Source: an uncultured Lachnospiraceae bacterium (GTDB taxonomy: Bacteria > Bacillota > Clostridia > Lachnospirales > Lachnospiraceae). Taken from it: DNA of 63,981 nt. Of this stretch, positions 34,631 to 43,890 are shown piece after piece (position 1 is the stretch's first letter; each line of letters opens with the position of its first letter). A model generated the notes under the pieces. It had not been told where the DNA came from, searched no databases, and saw only the letters and a program-made list of their open reading frames with translations. Both the position numbers and the translations under genes were made by a program. Location of the stretch: assembly GCA_902781215.1 (NCBI GenBank), contig CACZIO010000007.1:1-63981 (forward strand), written 5' to 3'.

Positions 34631-35431
34631 TTATTTCGTTTTTTTCCTGCTGCCCCGGTTCTTTTCCCAGATGATGTGCAGGCCCTTGAGCAGGAGGTTG
34701 TCGTCCATGACGATCTGGTGCCTGCAGCAGGGGCAGATCGTCCCCGCCAGTCCGCCGGTCGCCACGATGCTCCACTCCTCATCGCCGGTCGCCTGCAGGG
34801 ACTCCGTGAATCGATCGAGCACACCGTCGATCGCGCCCGCGGCTCCGAATATGATGCCGGCTTTCATGCACTCGACGGTATTGGTGGCAATGACCTTGTT
34901 GGGCGGGACGATCTCGATCTTGGGCAGGAGAGAGGTCCCGGCGGTCAGCGCGTTCATGGACAGGCCGACACCGGGCAGGATGGCCCCGCCGATGTAGCGC
35001 CCCTTCTGATCGACGACCGTCACGGTCGTCGCTGTCCCCATATCGATGATGATGCAGGGCAGGGGATAGTACTCTTTGGCTGCGACAGCGGTCGCGACCA
35101 GGTCGGCGGCGATGGTCCCGGGATCGTCGATCATGATCGGGAGGCCGGTCTTGACGCCGGCACCGACCACCAGGGCGTCCACGCCGGTGATCAGCTTGAC
35201 GGCGTTTTTGAGAACGACTGTCAGCGGCGGAACGACGGAGGAGATCACAGCGCCGTCAATCTTTTTCAGGCTGACGCCGTTGAGCTCCAGGATGAGCTTC
35301 ATACTCGCTGCATATTCATGCTCTGTCTTATAGAGATTGCTCTCCATCCGCATAATGTGGGCGATCTCTCCATCGGGGTTGATGCACCCGATCACAGTAT
35401 GGGTATTGCCGGTGTCGATCGCGAGGATCAT
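34631..35431 (-). CDS. coaX: Type III pantothenate kinase
   Basis: The 266-residue enzyme phosphorylates pantothenate, the first step of coenzyme A synthesis. It shows the ASKHA phosphate motif at the start (MILAIDTGNTHTVIGCI), the GVDALVVGAGVKTGLPIMID region and IIIDMGTATTVTVVDQKGRY with GGAILPGVGLSM. CPCCRHQ near the C-terminus is Cys-rich and unusual. It is a single gene reading away from the folC fusion and ends in a basic tail (WEKNRGSRKKTK). Confidence 0.95.
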   Translation of the reverse strand: MILAIDTGNTHTVIGCINPDGEIAHIMRMESNLYKTEHEYAASMKLILELNGVSLKKIDGAVISSVVPPLTVVLKNAVKLITGVDALVVGAGVKTGLPIMIDDPGTIAADLVATAVAAKEYYPLPCIIIDMGTATTVTVVDQKGRYIGGAILPGVGLSMNALTAGTSLLPKIEIVPPNKVIATNTVECMKAGIIFGAAGAIDGVLDRFTESLQATGDEEWSIVATGGLAGTICPCCRHQIVMDDNLLLKGLHIIWEKNRGSRKKTK

Positions 35432-35818
35432 GCCTGTCTCCTTCCTGCCTTCAGATGATGACGTGTTTTACATACAGCCCGCAGCCGGCCGTATGCTCGG
35501 GGACATGAGGCAGGCGCGCAGGCGGTTTTTGAACTACATACAAGACACCCCGGCGGCCGCGTATATCAACGACTCTCTCTTATTTTTGCTCTGAATACCG
35601 GCCGGACAGTCCGGCGGCATGTCATTCATGCTGCCTCGCCGCCCTCCTCCCGGAACCGGGGATGCTGTACACTATTTTAGTGCCGGACGTGCGGGATTGC
35701 AAGTACAGGACAGGCCTTACCGGATCGATCGCCTTCACAAGCTCGGCATGGCTTTTTCATGCATGAGCGGTAATCTGCAATGCTGTTTCCCTGCCCGTGT
35801 TTTTTCGCTATAATGAGG

Positions 35819-35824
35819 GTCAGC
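35819..35824 (+). promoter_or_regulatory. Candidate -10 box for the folC fusion gene
   Basis: A TATAAT box lies 150 bases before the start codon, without a clear -35 match. The leader between them holds no hairpin I trust. Confidence 0.3.
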
Positions 35825-35973
35825 GCGGGGAGGCTCCCCGGGCAGGGTTTAGGAAGAGCGGCATGGCTGGAAAGAATGAAGGGTACAGTTCCCTGGAGAC
35901 GGCGCCTGCCGCATGCCCTTTCGGCAGGCGCGGAACGCAGGGATATTTGGAAAAGAGCGGAGGACAGACCGGG

Positions 35974-37944
35974 ATGACAGTACAGGAAGCGATCGAATAT
36001 ATCAATGCCCACACCTGGAGCCAGTGGAAGCTGGGGCTCTCGAGGACAGAGGACCTGCTCAGGCTCCTGGGTGATCCGCAGAAGCGCCTGCGCTTTGTCC
36101 ATGTGGCGGGCAGCAACGGCAAGGGCTCCACCTGTGCCATGATCGAGAGGATCCTGCGGGAGGCGGGGTACAGGACCGGATTCTACCCGTCCCCCTATAT
36201 CGAGGATTTCCGGGAGAGGATCCAGGTGTGCGGGGAATATATACCGGAGGACGCCCTGGCCCGCATCACTGCCCGGGTCCGGGACCTGGCGGAGACCATG
36301 GAGGACCATCCGACCCAGTTCGAGCTGATCACGGCGATCGGCATGGTCTGGTTCGCGGAGCAGAAGTGTGATCTCGTCGTCCTGGAGGTCGGCCTGGGAG
36401 GAACCTTTGATTCGACCAATGTGATCGATGCGCCGGAGGCGGCCGTCATCACCCGGATCGGGCTGGAGCACACGGAATATCTGGGTTCAACCCTGGCGGA
36501 GATCGCCGGCAATAAGTGCGGGATCATCAAGCCCGGCTCCGATGTCATCTGCTATGAGAATGAGCCGGAGGTTATGGAGGTCGTGCGCAGGACCTGCGGG
36601 GAAAAGGGGTGTCCCCTGCATATCGCCCGTTTTTCGCGCGTGGAGCTCCTGTCGCGGAGCCTGGAGGGCCAGGAATTCCGTTTCCTGCCGGAGCCGGTGC
36701 CGGAAATGCAAATGGATCATGGCGGAAGCGGCCTGGAATCGGAAGAAAGCTCCGCCCGGTCCGCCGCCCAGGAGCCACCCTTCCGTCTGGCCCTGACCGG
36801 TGAGTATCAGCTGCACAATGCCGCCACGGCCCTGACAGTGGTCGAAGCCCTGCGCGGCCGCGGCTTCGACATTCCGCAGGAGGCGGTCCGGCGCGGTCTG
36901 GCGCTGGTGACCTGGCCCGCCCGCTTCGAGGTCCTGACCCGCAGTCCCCTCTTTATCCTGGACGGCGGCCACAATCCCCAGTGCGCGGAGGCTCTGGCAG
37001 AATCTCTGCACACATATCTGCCCGGAAAAAAGATCTTCTTTCTCCTCGGAATGCTCCGGGACAAGGACTACGGCGCGGTCATCGACCTGCTCCTGCCCTT
37101 TGCGGCTGGATTCGTCTGCCTGACGCCGGACAGCCCGCGCGCCCTGCCCGCTGAGGAGCTGGCCCAGGTTCTGACAGAGCGGGGGATTCCCGCGCGGGCC
37201 TGCGGGACACCGCGGGAGGGAATCCGCCTGGCACTGGCGCAGGTACAGGCACAGGAGCTGCCGGTCGTGGCCTTCGGATCCCTCTATATGGCCGGTGCCA
37301 TCCGCCAGGCCTATCGAGAGGAGATCCGGATGCGCAAGGACGACCGGCGTGCCCTTGCCACACAGCGGCGCCGCGCGCTCACAGACCGGGAGCGGGCAGA
37401 GAAGAACGAAAAAATTTGCCAGAACCTGTCAGGACTTCCGGAGCTGATGCGCGCCCGGACGGTCTTTACCTACGCCGCCTCATGGGACGAGGCGGATCCC
37501 GGCATGCTGATCAGGACGCTCGCGGAGGAGGGAAGGACCATCTGCTATCCGGCCTGCGGGGAGGCCGGACACATGGATGCCGTGATCCCGGACGCCGGTG
37601 ATCCCCTGGCCTGGCGCACGGGACCCTTCGGCATCCGGGAACCGGACCCGGCGCGCGCGCAGCCTGTCGATCCCGCTTCCATCGACGTGGTCCTGGTCCC
37701 CTGCGTCGTCTTTGACCGGCAGGGCGGCCGCTGCGGACACGGAGCGGGATATTATGACCGCTATCTGGCAAAGCTCCCTCCGGAGATTCCGAAGATCCTG
37801 CTCGCCTTTGACGCCCAGGAGGCGGATGAGGTGGTGATGGAGCGGACAGATATTCCGATGGACCTGGCGGTCACCGAGAGCAGTGTGTACCGGTTTGGCA
37901 CCCGGAGAGTGCGGCTTTCTCGGAAGGCGGAAGGGACTTTTTGA
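35974..37944 (+). CDS. Fusion of folylpolyglutamate/dihydrofolate synthase and 5-formyl-THF cyclo-ligase
   Basis: The 656-residue protein joins two folate enzymes. Residues 1 to about 445 are FolC, with the P-loop HVAGSNGKGSTCAMIERIL, the LEVGLGGTFDSTN motif and ILDGGHNPQCAEALA. Residues about 455 to 645 are 5-formyltetrahydrofolate cyclo-ligase, with KDDRRALATQRRRALTDRER at its start and the signature GRCGHGAGYYDRYLAKLP. FolC adds glutamate to folates, and the cyclo-ligase returns 5-formyl-THF to the active pool. The frame is continuous with no stop or frameshift. The ATG at 35974, just before the FolC domain, is preferred; GGAGG is 11 bases upstream. An insertion near residue 230 to 270 is Ser/Glu-rich. 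Confidence 0.9.
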   Translation: MTVQEAIEYINAHTWSQWKLGLSRTEDLLRLLGDPQKRLRFVHVAGSNGKGSTCAMIERILREAGYRTGFYPSPYIEDFRERIQVCGEYIPEDALARITARVRDLAETMEDHPTQFELITAIGMVWFAEQKCDLVVLEVGLGGTFDSTNVIDAPEAAVITRIGLEHTEYLGSTLAEIAGNKCGIIKPGSDVICYENEPEVMEVVRRTCGEKGCPLHIARFSRVELLSRSLEGQEFRFLPEPVPEMQMDHGGSGLESEESSARSAAQEPPFRLALTGEYQLHNAATALTVVEALRGRGFDIPQEAVRRGLALVTWPARFEVLTRSPLFILDGGHNPQCAEALAESLHTYLPGKKIFFLLGMLRDKDYGAVIDLLLPFAAGFVCLTPDSPRALPAEELAQVLTERGIPARACGTPREGIRLALAQVQAQELPVVAFGSLYMAGAIRQAYREEIRMRKDDRRALATQRRRALTDRERAEKNEKICQNLSGLPELMRARTVFTYAASWDEADPGMLIRTLAEEGRTICYPACGEAGHMDAVIPDAGDPLAWRTGPFGIREPDPARAQPVDPASIDVVLVPCVVFDRQGGRCGHGAGYYDRYLAKLPPEIPKILLAFDAQEADEVVMERTDIPMDLAVTESSVYRFGTRRVRLSRKAEGTF

Positions 37945-38161
37945 CCTTTTGCCCATTGCGTGATAAAATCATAATGTTTTGCTGTTTTTTTGCGGAACAT
38001 TTATAGGAGCATATCGAAGAGAACGAAATAAAACATGCATGATGATGTCTCTCCGCCGTCTGACCGGGCCGGCGCGGGAGCTGCCGGTGCCCGGACGGGA
38101 CAGATTGACTGACCGCCGCCGGTGGCCGGATCTTTGCGACGAAGGACACAGGAATTTTGGG

Positions 38162-39997
38162 ATGGACAGTATTGTAAAAATGGGCGTGAGACAGAACAGG
38201 GATGGCAGGCCGGAGGAGGACTCCGCCGCCGCGGCGAAAGCCGCATCCCGTCTGTCTGATGAGCGCCCCTGCACAGGACAGGCAGGCAGCCGCAGGGCGG
38301 GAGAATTTCCGCCCGCAGGCGGCAGAGACGAGATGAAAGGCACGGAAGCGGCAGACACAGGCAGACCGGACCGGAAAGAGACGGGCGAGGACCTGACGGA
38401 GCAGGAAGGCGCCGCTGCACAGGAAAAACAGCAGCAGCGCGAGCTGAGGAGGATCTGCCGGACAGTTGCCCGCTATGCGGTCGTGGCGCTTGTCGTCAGC
38501 TACATATGCACACGCATCGCCGACCATATGGGCGGCATCCTGCAGGCCGCCGCACGCGCGGCGGGCATGGCCGGCATGCTGCTGCAGCCCCTGTTCTGGG
38601 GCTTTGTGCTTGCCTATGTCCTGCTCCCGCTTGAAAAGATGTGTGAGAGACGGCTTCGCGGGATCCCTCCCTTCAACAAAAAGGGTGCCCGCCGCCGCGG
38701 ACCTGCCGTCGCCATCACCATGGCCGGCGTCCTGCTGGCCCTGCTGGCCCTCCTCTCGGTCGTCGTCTCCGCCGTCACACGGAGCCTGAAGATCGCCAGT
38801 CTCGCGGACCTGGTCGACATGGTCCGGTCCTTTGCCCAGACCTTCCAGAACTTTGCCCAGACCATTATGGACAGCCTGGCGGAATACAGCATTTCATCCG
38901 AGGAGGTCAGCGCGGCCGTCCGTGAGATCGGCCAGCGCCTGGCGGGCTTTACCGGCGGGCTCGGCAGCGGGCTTGCTGGCAGGGTCACACAGATCGGCGG
39001 CTTCCTGACAGGGGCCCTCTTTGCCGTGATCTTTGCCGTCTATTTCCTGATGGACCGGGAGAACCTCGGACGCTACTGGAGCCGGGTCCTGTTGGCTGTC
39101 GGCGGCAAAAAGGCCCGCCGCACCTTCCGTGTCCTTACAAAGGACGCGGATGCGGTCTTTTCGGGCTATATCCGCGGACAGCTGATCGACGCCCTGATCA
39201 TGGCCGTCCTCGTCAGCGCCTCCCTCTCCCTGATCGGCGTGCACTACGCGGTCATCATCGGCATCCTGAGCGGGATCGGCAACCTGATCCCCTATGTCGG
39301 ACCCGTGGTCGCCTACGGCTCCACCATCCTGGTCTGCCTGGTCTCGGGTGACCTGCGCAGGCTCCTGGCGGCCCTGATCATCCTCTTTATCATCCAGACC
39401 CTGGACGGCAACGTCATCAACCCCAGGCTCCTGAGCAACACCGTCGATATCCATCCCATGCTGGTCATTGCCGCCCTGATCATCGGCGGTTCCGTGGGCG
39501 GCGTGGTCGGTATGCTCTTTGCGGTCCCCGTCGCGGCTTTCCTGCGGATCCAGTTTGACCGGATCATCGACCGCCTCCTTCTGGTCAGGGTGCCGGAAAA
39601 GGCCGCCCGCAGAAAGAAGCGCCCCGGATCAATCGGAAAGCAGAACAGAGCAGGAGAGGAAAAGGACGCTGCGACCGGCAGCAGAACAAGAGAAGAAGCG
39701 GCGGACGATACAAGGGCATCCGGATTCAACCAGCCGGAGCCTGCATCTGTGAAAAAGGCAGCAGCCAAAAAGCGGACATCCTCAGGTGATTCCGAAAAAA
39801 AGAACGCAGGTGAGAAAACGTCTGTGCAGGCGGCGGGAAAAAAGAACGCAGGTGAGAAGACATCCACGCGGGCTGCTGAGAAAAAGGCTGTTGCCGCTAG
39901 AAGTAAGAGAAACAATCCTGCTGCGAAGAAAAAAACGGCCGGCAATAAGAAAACGGCCGGAACCGGCCGCAAGGCGCCGGAGAATCAAAAGAAATGA
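38162..39997 (+). CDS. AI-2E-family (PerM-like) membrane transporter with basic C-terminal tail
   Basis: The protein of about 611 residues (start uncertain) has an Ala/Glu-rich cytoplasmic N-terminus and then the AI-2E-family membrane domain, eight or so hydrophobic segments from about residue 100 to 465. It includes the conserved stretch SGIGNLIPYVGPVVAYGSTI and NVINPRLLSNTVDIHPMLV. Members export small molecules or act as Na+/H+ antiporters; the substrate is unknown. The last 130 residues are Lys/Ala-rich, with the repeat KKNAGEKTS twice, like histone-H1-type tails. The stop codon overlaps the start of the SGNH gene by four bases. Confidence 0.8.
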   Translation: MDSIVKMGVRQNRDGRPEEDSAAAAKAASRLSDERPCTGQAGSRRAGEFPPAGGRDEMKGTEAADTGRPDRKETGEDLTEQEGAAAQEKQQQRELRRICRTVARYAVVALVVSYICTRIADHMGGILQAAARAAGMAGMLLQPLFWGFVLAYVLLPLEKMCERRLRGIPPFNKKGARRRGPAVAITMAGVLLALLALLSVVVSAVTRSLKIASLADLVDMVRSFAQTFQNFAQTIMDSLAEYSISSEEVSAAVREIGQRLAGFTGGLGSGLAGRVTQIGGFLTGALFAVIFAVYFLMDRENLGRYWSRVLLAVGGKKARRTFRVLTKDADAVFSGYIRGQLIDALIMAVLVSASLSLIGVHYAVIIGILSGIGNLIPYVGPVVAYGSTILVCLVSGDLRRLLAALIILFIIQTLDGNVINPRLLSNTVDIHPMLVIAALIIGGSVGGVVGMLFAVPVAAFLRIQFDRIIDRLLLVRVPEKAARRKKRPGSIGKQNRAGEEKDAATGSRTREEAADDTRASGFNQPEPASVKKAAAKKRTSSGDSEKKNAGEKTSVQAAGKKNAGEKTSTRAAEKKAVAARSKRNNPAAKKKTAGNKKTAGTGRKAPENQKK

Positions 39998-40662
39998 AGA
40001 AAGCACTCTTTTTCGGGGATTCCAACACCTACGGATATGACCCCGCCGGTTTTATGGGCGGACGCTACCCGCGCGATGCCCGCTGGACGACGATTCTGGA
40101 GAGATATCTCTCGGGGCAGGAGCCCTGGCAGATCGCCGATGACGGAATGCCTGGCCGCGCCCTCCCCGTGACGCGCTGGGAGTGGGAATATCTGGCTTCC
40201 CTACTGCGCCGGGAGACACCCCTGGACCTGTTCGCGGTCATGCTGGGGACCAATGACCTCCTGAGCACCCTTCGGCCGGATCCCGACCGGACGGCGCGCA
40301 GGATGAATGACATGCTCACATTTGTGGAAAATGTCCTCGTGGAGGTCGCGGAGGAGGCCGGATCCGAAGGCCCCGCGCCGCAGATCCTCCTCATCGCCCC
40401 GCCCCGCATCCGGCTGACGGAAGCGTCCTTCGGTGCCTCCTATGTCAGCGGAGATATGAGCTGCGCGCAGATGTATTACGAAGCGGGCCGGAAACTGGCG
40501 GAAAATTATGCCGAACTTGCAAAGTGGCGGCAGATTCGTTTCGCGGACGCCTCCAAATGGGAACTGGATTTCGCCTATGACGGCGTCCACCTGTCGGAAA
40601 AGGGCCACCTGCTCTTTGCAAAACAGATGGCGGAGGTCCTGCGCGGAGATGCGCAGAACTGA
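39994..40662 (+). CDS. SGNH/GDSL-family hydrolase
   Basis: The 222-residue enzyme has block I MKKALFFGDSNTYG with catalytic Ser10, block III MLGTNDLLST and block V DGVHLSEKGH with the Asp and His. It has no signal peptide and probably acts in the cytoplasm as an esterase or deacetylase; the substrate is not evident. The ATGA overlap with the transporter gene points to one transcript and coupled translation. Confidence 0.9.
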   Translation: MKKALFFGDSNTYGYDPAGFMGGRYPRDARWTTILERYLSGQEPWQIADDGMPGRALPVTRWEWEYLASLLRRETPLDLFAVMLGTNDLLSTLRPDPDRTARRMNDMLTFVENVLVEVAEEAGSEGPAPQILLIAPPRIRLTEASFGASYVSGDMSCAQMYYEAGRKLAENYAELAKWRQIRFADASKWELDFAYDGVHLSEKGHLLFAKQMAEVLRGDAQN

Positions 40663-40834
40663 CAGATCCTGTGTCCGCTGGGACGAAAATACCTGCGACG
40701 CAAAAGCAGCGCGAGTCAGCCGTCTGAATGTACAGAATGTACAGACAGATCAAACAGATTCTCAGGCTGCAGGCGGCAGAGCCCTCCATACGTGACATGT
40801 ACGGGGCTCAAAGACAATAAACGGAAAAGGATAT

Positions 40835-41497
40835 ATGGAAGAAAAGAATCTGGACGCCGAAAAAAAAGCGGCGGATAAGGAAGCGAAAAGGGAAGCAAAA
40901 AAGAAGGCATTCGTGGAGGAACTCCTGGACTGGGTCAAGTCCTTTGTCATCATGTTTGCCGTCGCCCTCTTCCTGACACAGTTTATCATCATCAACGCGG
41001 TCATCCCCTCCGGTTCCATGGAGGACACGATCATGACCCATGACCGCCTGATCGGAGCCCGCTTCAGCTACTGGTTTGACGATCCGCAGCGCGGGGATAT
41101 CGTGATCTTCCACTATCCGGTGGATGAGAAGAAGATCTATATCAAGAGGATCATCGGTCTGCCGGGAGAGACGGTCTATATCGACGACGGAGAGATCTAT
41201 ATCAATGACGCGGACGAACCGCTCCGCGAGGACTACCTCAAGGAGGACTGGGAGGTCCTCAATACGGACTTTGAATTCCACGTCCCCGAGGGCTGCTACC
41301 TGATGCTGGGCGACAACCGCAACTGGTCCGAGGACGCCCGCTACTGGGCCGACAACGCCATGAGCGAGGGCCTGGCACAGACGGAGGAGGAGGCGGAACA
41401 GTACGCCTACGTCCGACGGAACAAGATCCTTGGCAAAGCCATCTTTACCTATTTCAGCAAATTCAGGATCCTGGAGCACGGGAAATCCTACGAGTAA
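40835..41497 (+). CDS. lepB: Signal peptidase I
   Basis: The 220-residue enzyme cleaves signal peptides on the outer face of the membrane. A charged N-terminus is followed by one membrane segment (about 34 to 55). The catalytic dyad is S61 in IPSGSMEDTI and K104 in IYIKRIIGLPGE. The C-terminal box GDNRNWSEDARYWA is a variant of the usual GDNR-S-DSR signature. A charged, mostly Lys/Glu/Ala N-terminal stretch of 30 residues is longer than usual. AAAGG precedes the ATG. It has no tightly coupled neighbour. Confidence 0.93.
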   Translation: MEEKNLDAEKKAADKEAKREAKKKAFVEELLDWVKSFVIMFAVALFLTQFIIINAVIPSGSMEDTIMTHDRLIGARFSYWFDDPQRGDIVIFHYPVDEKKIYIKRIIGLPGETVYIDDGEIYINDADEPLREDYLKEDWEVLNTDFEFHVPEGCYLMLGDNRNWSEDARYWADNAMSEGLAQTEEEAEQYAYVRRNKILGKAIFTYFSKFRILEHGKSYE

Positions 41498-41684
41498 AAA
41501 ACGGGAGTTCCGGCGATGAAGATCACAGCAGATTCCGGTGCACGGAGCATCCTCCCGGCAGAGCAGTATACAGGAAACAGAAACAGGAATCATGAAAGAA
41601 GCCCCGGGCACGCCGTATGTATACGGACGCGCCTAAGGCTTTTTTTTGCCCTGGTATTCATATTTTCAACCATGCTGCCCGCGA

Positions 41685-41706
41685 GGGCGTCAGCGTAAGC
41701 AACATG
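41685..41706 (+). repeat. Degenerate copy of the alpha-galactosidase leader motif
   Basis: GGGCGTCAGCGTAAGC followed by AACATG resembles the leader motif GGGCGTCTCAGCGCGTAAGC of the alpha-galactosidase gene, but it has lost the hairpin arms and the ribosome site. It lies in the 260-base gap after lepB that otherwise holds no gene. Confidence 0.35.
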
Positions 41707-41757
41707 TCCGACACATGCTTTCCATTCCCGGGTGCAGTTTTCACAAAGCCTGCATTT

Positions 41758-42630
41758 TCAGCCCTTGACAGCGCCGGCTGTCAGACCGGCCACAATGCTC
41801 CTGCCCATAAAGAGGTAGACCACGATGACCGGCAGGATGGCCATGAAGATGAACATGTAGACCTGGGCCATGTCGAACTTGAGAAAATCCGCCGAGCGCA
41901 AGGTCGCAATCAGGATTGGCAGGGTCTTCATGCTGTCCTTTTTGAGGACCAGGGCCGGGACAAAGTAGTTGTTCCAGCTCGCCACGAAGGAGAAGATGGC
42001 CTGCACGGCGATGGCGGGCTTCATCAGGGGAAGGGCGATCTGGTTGAAGGTCCGAAACTCGCCGGCCCCGTCAATGCGCGCCGACTCGATCAGGTCCCTG
42101 GGCAGGTTGGACTCCATATACTGCTTCATGTAGAAGAAGACGGCCGGAGAAGCGATTGAAGGAATGATCAGGGGGATGAAGGAGTTCATCAGCCCGATCC
42201 TCCGCAGCAGGCTCAGGAAACCCAGTGCCGTGACCTGGGTCGGGATCATCATGATGGCCAGGATGAAGGTGAAGGCCGCGTTTTTGAGCTTGAAATCATA
42301 GGCGTGGATGGCGTAGGCCGTCATCGCGGAGAAATAGGAGCTCAGGGCCGCGGCGCTGATGGCCACAAAGAAGCTGTTCAGCAGGCCCCGCAGGATGGGG
42401 AGATTGCTGTTGTGGAACAGATTGTAGAGGTTCCTGAACGCGTAATGGCTGGGAATCAGGGTGAAGCCCTGATTCAGCTGCGCCTTGGATCTGGTCGCGT
42501 TGACGAACAGCAGATAGAACCAGAACAGGCACAGGATGGTCAGCAGGATCAGGACGATGTAGGCGATGACGCGCCTTGCGCCGACACCCAGGCTATAGCC
42601 TGTTTTTCTTTCCTCATTCTTTGCTGTCAT
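41758..42630 (-). CDS. Carbohydrate ABC transporter permease (MalG-like)
   Basis: The 290-residue protein has six membrane segments and the EAA loop (PRDLIESARIDGAGEFRTFN) that docks the ATPase. It is the second permease of a sugar importer. GAAGGAGG lies seven bases before the chosen ATG; the frame is open 11 codons further. The gene order, solute-binding protein, MalF-like permease and this gene, next to a LacI regulator and cellobiose phosphorylase, points to cellobiose or cellodextrin uptake. No ATPase gene is present, so a shared MsmX/UgpC-type ATPase must be supplied from elsewhere; that is usual for this family. Confidence 0.9.
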   Translation of the reverse strand: MTAKNEERKTGYSLGVGARRVIAYIVLILLTILCLFWFYLLFVNATRSKAQLNQGFTLIPSHYAFRNLYNLFHNSNLPILRGLLNSFFVAISAAALSSYFSAMTAYAIHAYDFKLKNAAFTFILAIMMIPTQVTALGFLSLLRRIGLMNSFIPLIIPSIASPAVFFYMKQYMESNLPRDLIESARIDGAGEFRTFNQIALPLMKPAIAVQAIFSFVASWNNYFVPALVLKKDSMKTLPILIATLRSADFLKFDMAQVYMFIFMAILPVIVVYLFMGRSIVAGLTAGAVKG

Positions 42631-42727
42631 CTTCTTCCTCCTTCGTAACAGACCTGTCCGCATGGATGCACGGCGATAGCAGGATTTATGGTCCGGATCA
42701 TCGAATCAATGTCCGCAGCTGCGGCTC

Positions 42728-42759
42728 CGGAACCTGCAGCCACTGGAACCTGCAGCCAC
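42728..42759. repeat. Two copies of a 16-bp direct repeat
   Basis: GGAACCTGCAGCCAC occurs twice in tandem in the gap between the two permease genes. The first copy is followed by T, the second by C. Confidence 0.6.
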
Positions 42760-42786
42760 CTGACTGTGCAGGTGTTACAGTCCGGT

Positions 42787-43701
42787 TTACTGCTGTGAAC
42801 GGGTGTTGATCCTGAAAATGATGATGCTCAGGATGCCGGTGATGATAAACAGGATGACGGAGAGCGCGCCGCCCATGCCGTAATTCTTGCTGTAGAGATG
42901 CTTGTTGAGGTACATGATCAGGGTCATGGTCGTCCGGTTGGGCCCGCCCTGGCCGTTGGTCAGGATCTGGGGCACATCGAAGAGCTGCAGTCCGCCGATC
43001 AGGGACGTGATCACCACGTAGAGGAGGATGGGCCGCAGGATGGGAAGCGTGATCCGGAAGAAGATCTGAGTCGCGTTGGCCCCGTCCACCTCCGCCGCCT
43101 CGTACAGGGTCTGGTCGATCCCCAGCATGCCGGCCAGCAGCAGGATCGTCGTGTTTCCGAACCACATCAGGAAATTCATGCCTGCCACAAGGGCTCTGGC
43201 GCTGAAGGTGTGGGACAGGAACTTGTAGGGGGCGCGGAAAATGCCGATCTGCAGCAGCATGGTGTTGATCGGGCCGGTGTCCGCAAACAGGGCAAAGAAG
43301 AGCATGGCGAAGGCGGAGGCCATGATCAGGTTGGGCATGTAGATGACGGACTGGAAGAACTTCCTGCCCCGGAGCCGCAGAGAGGGATCCGAGAACCAGG
43401 CGGCCAGGAGCAGGGAGACAATGATCTGGGGGACAAATCCCATGACCCACATGATCATCGTGTTCTTGAAATACTGGCCGATGTCACCTGACGAAAACAG
43501 GGTCCTGTAGTTGGCCAGGCCGACGAAGTTGGGCCCGACCTCGGTCAGCCCGTTCCTGAAATAGTGCTCAAAAAAGCTGTTGTAGATGGTCGTTCCGAGC
43601 GGAATCAGCTGGAATATGATAAATACGAGAAAGAAGGGGATCAGAAAATAATATCCCCAGCGATTGTGGCGCAATACATTTCCTGTACTTTTCTTTTTCA
43701 T
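42787..43701 (-). CDS. Sugar ABC transporter permease (MalF-like)
   Basis: The 304-residue protein has about six membrane segments and the EAA motif (DQTLYEAAEVDGANATQIFF). It forms the transmembrane channel together with the MalG-like protein encoded next. AAAGGGCGG is upstream of the ATG. It lies 190 bases behind the solute-binding protein gene, separated by a perfect hairpin that could reduce its expression relative to that gene. Confidence 0.92.
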   Translation of the reverse strand: MKKKSTGNVLRHNRWGYYFLIPFFLVFIIFQLIPLGTTIYNSFFEHYFRNGLTEVGPNFVGLANYRTLFSSGDIGQYFKNTMIMWVMGFVPQIIVSLLLAAWFSDPSLRLRGRKFFQSVIYMPNLIMASAFAMLFFALFADTGPINTMLLQIGIFRAPYKFLSHTFSARALVAGMNFLMWFGNTTILLLAGMLGIDQTLYEAAEVDGANATQIFFRITLPILRPILLYVVITSLIGGLQLFDVPQILTNGQGGPNRTTMTLIMYLNKHLYSKNYGMGGALSVILFIITGILSIIIFRINTRSQQ

Positions 43702-43749
43702 GGTGCTTTACCGCCCTTTTTTGCTGGTGTGTCTGTGCCGTAAACCCAT

Positions 43750-43781
43750 TGTGTGCCCCCTCATTATCGAAGGGGCACACA
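43750..43781 (-). promoter_or_regulatory. Intercistronic hairpin between binding-protein and permease genes
   Basis: TGTGTGCCCC and GGGGCACACA are perfect 10-bp arms around a 12-base loop. With no T run on the minus strand it is more likely an mRNA-processing or stabilising hairpin than a full terminator, which would give more binding protein than permease. Confidence 0.55.
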
Positions 43782-43890
43782 GTTGACGGGTTCATCAGCC
43801 GGTTTCATCTTACGGCTTCATCATCTGATTTGATCTCCCGTATCCGTAAGAATCCGTATGCGTCGGTCCGGATCTGTCCGTAAGGGAAGA

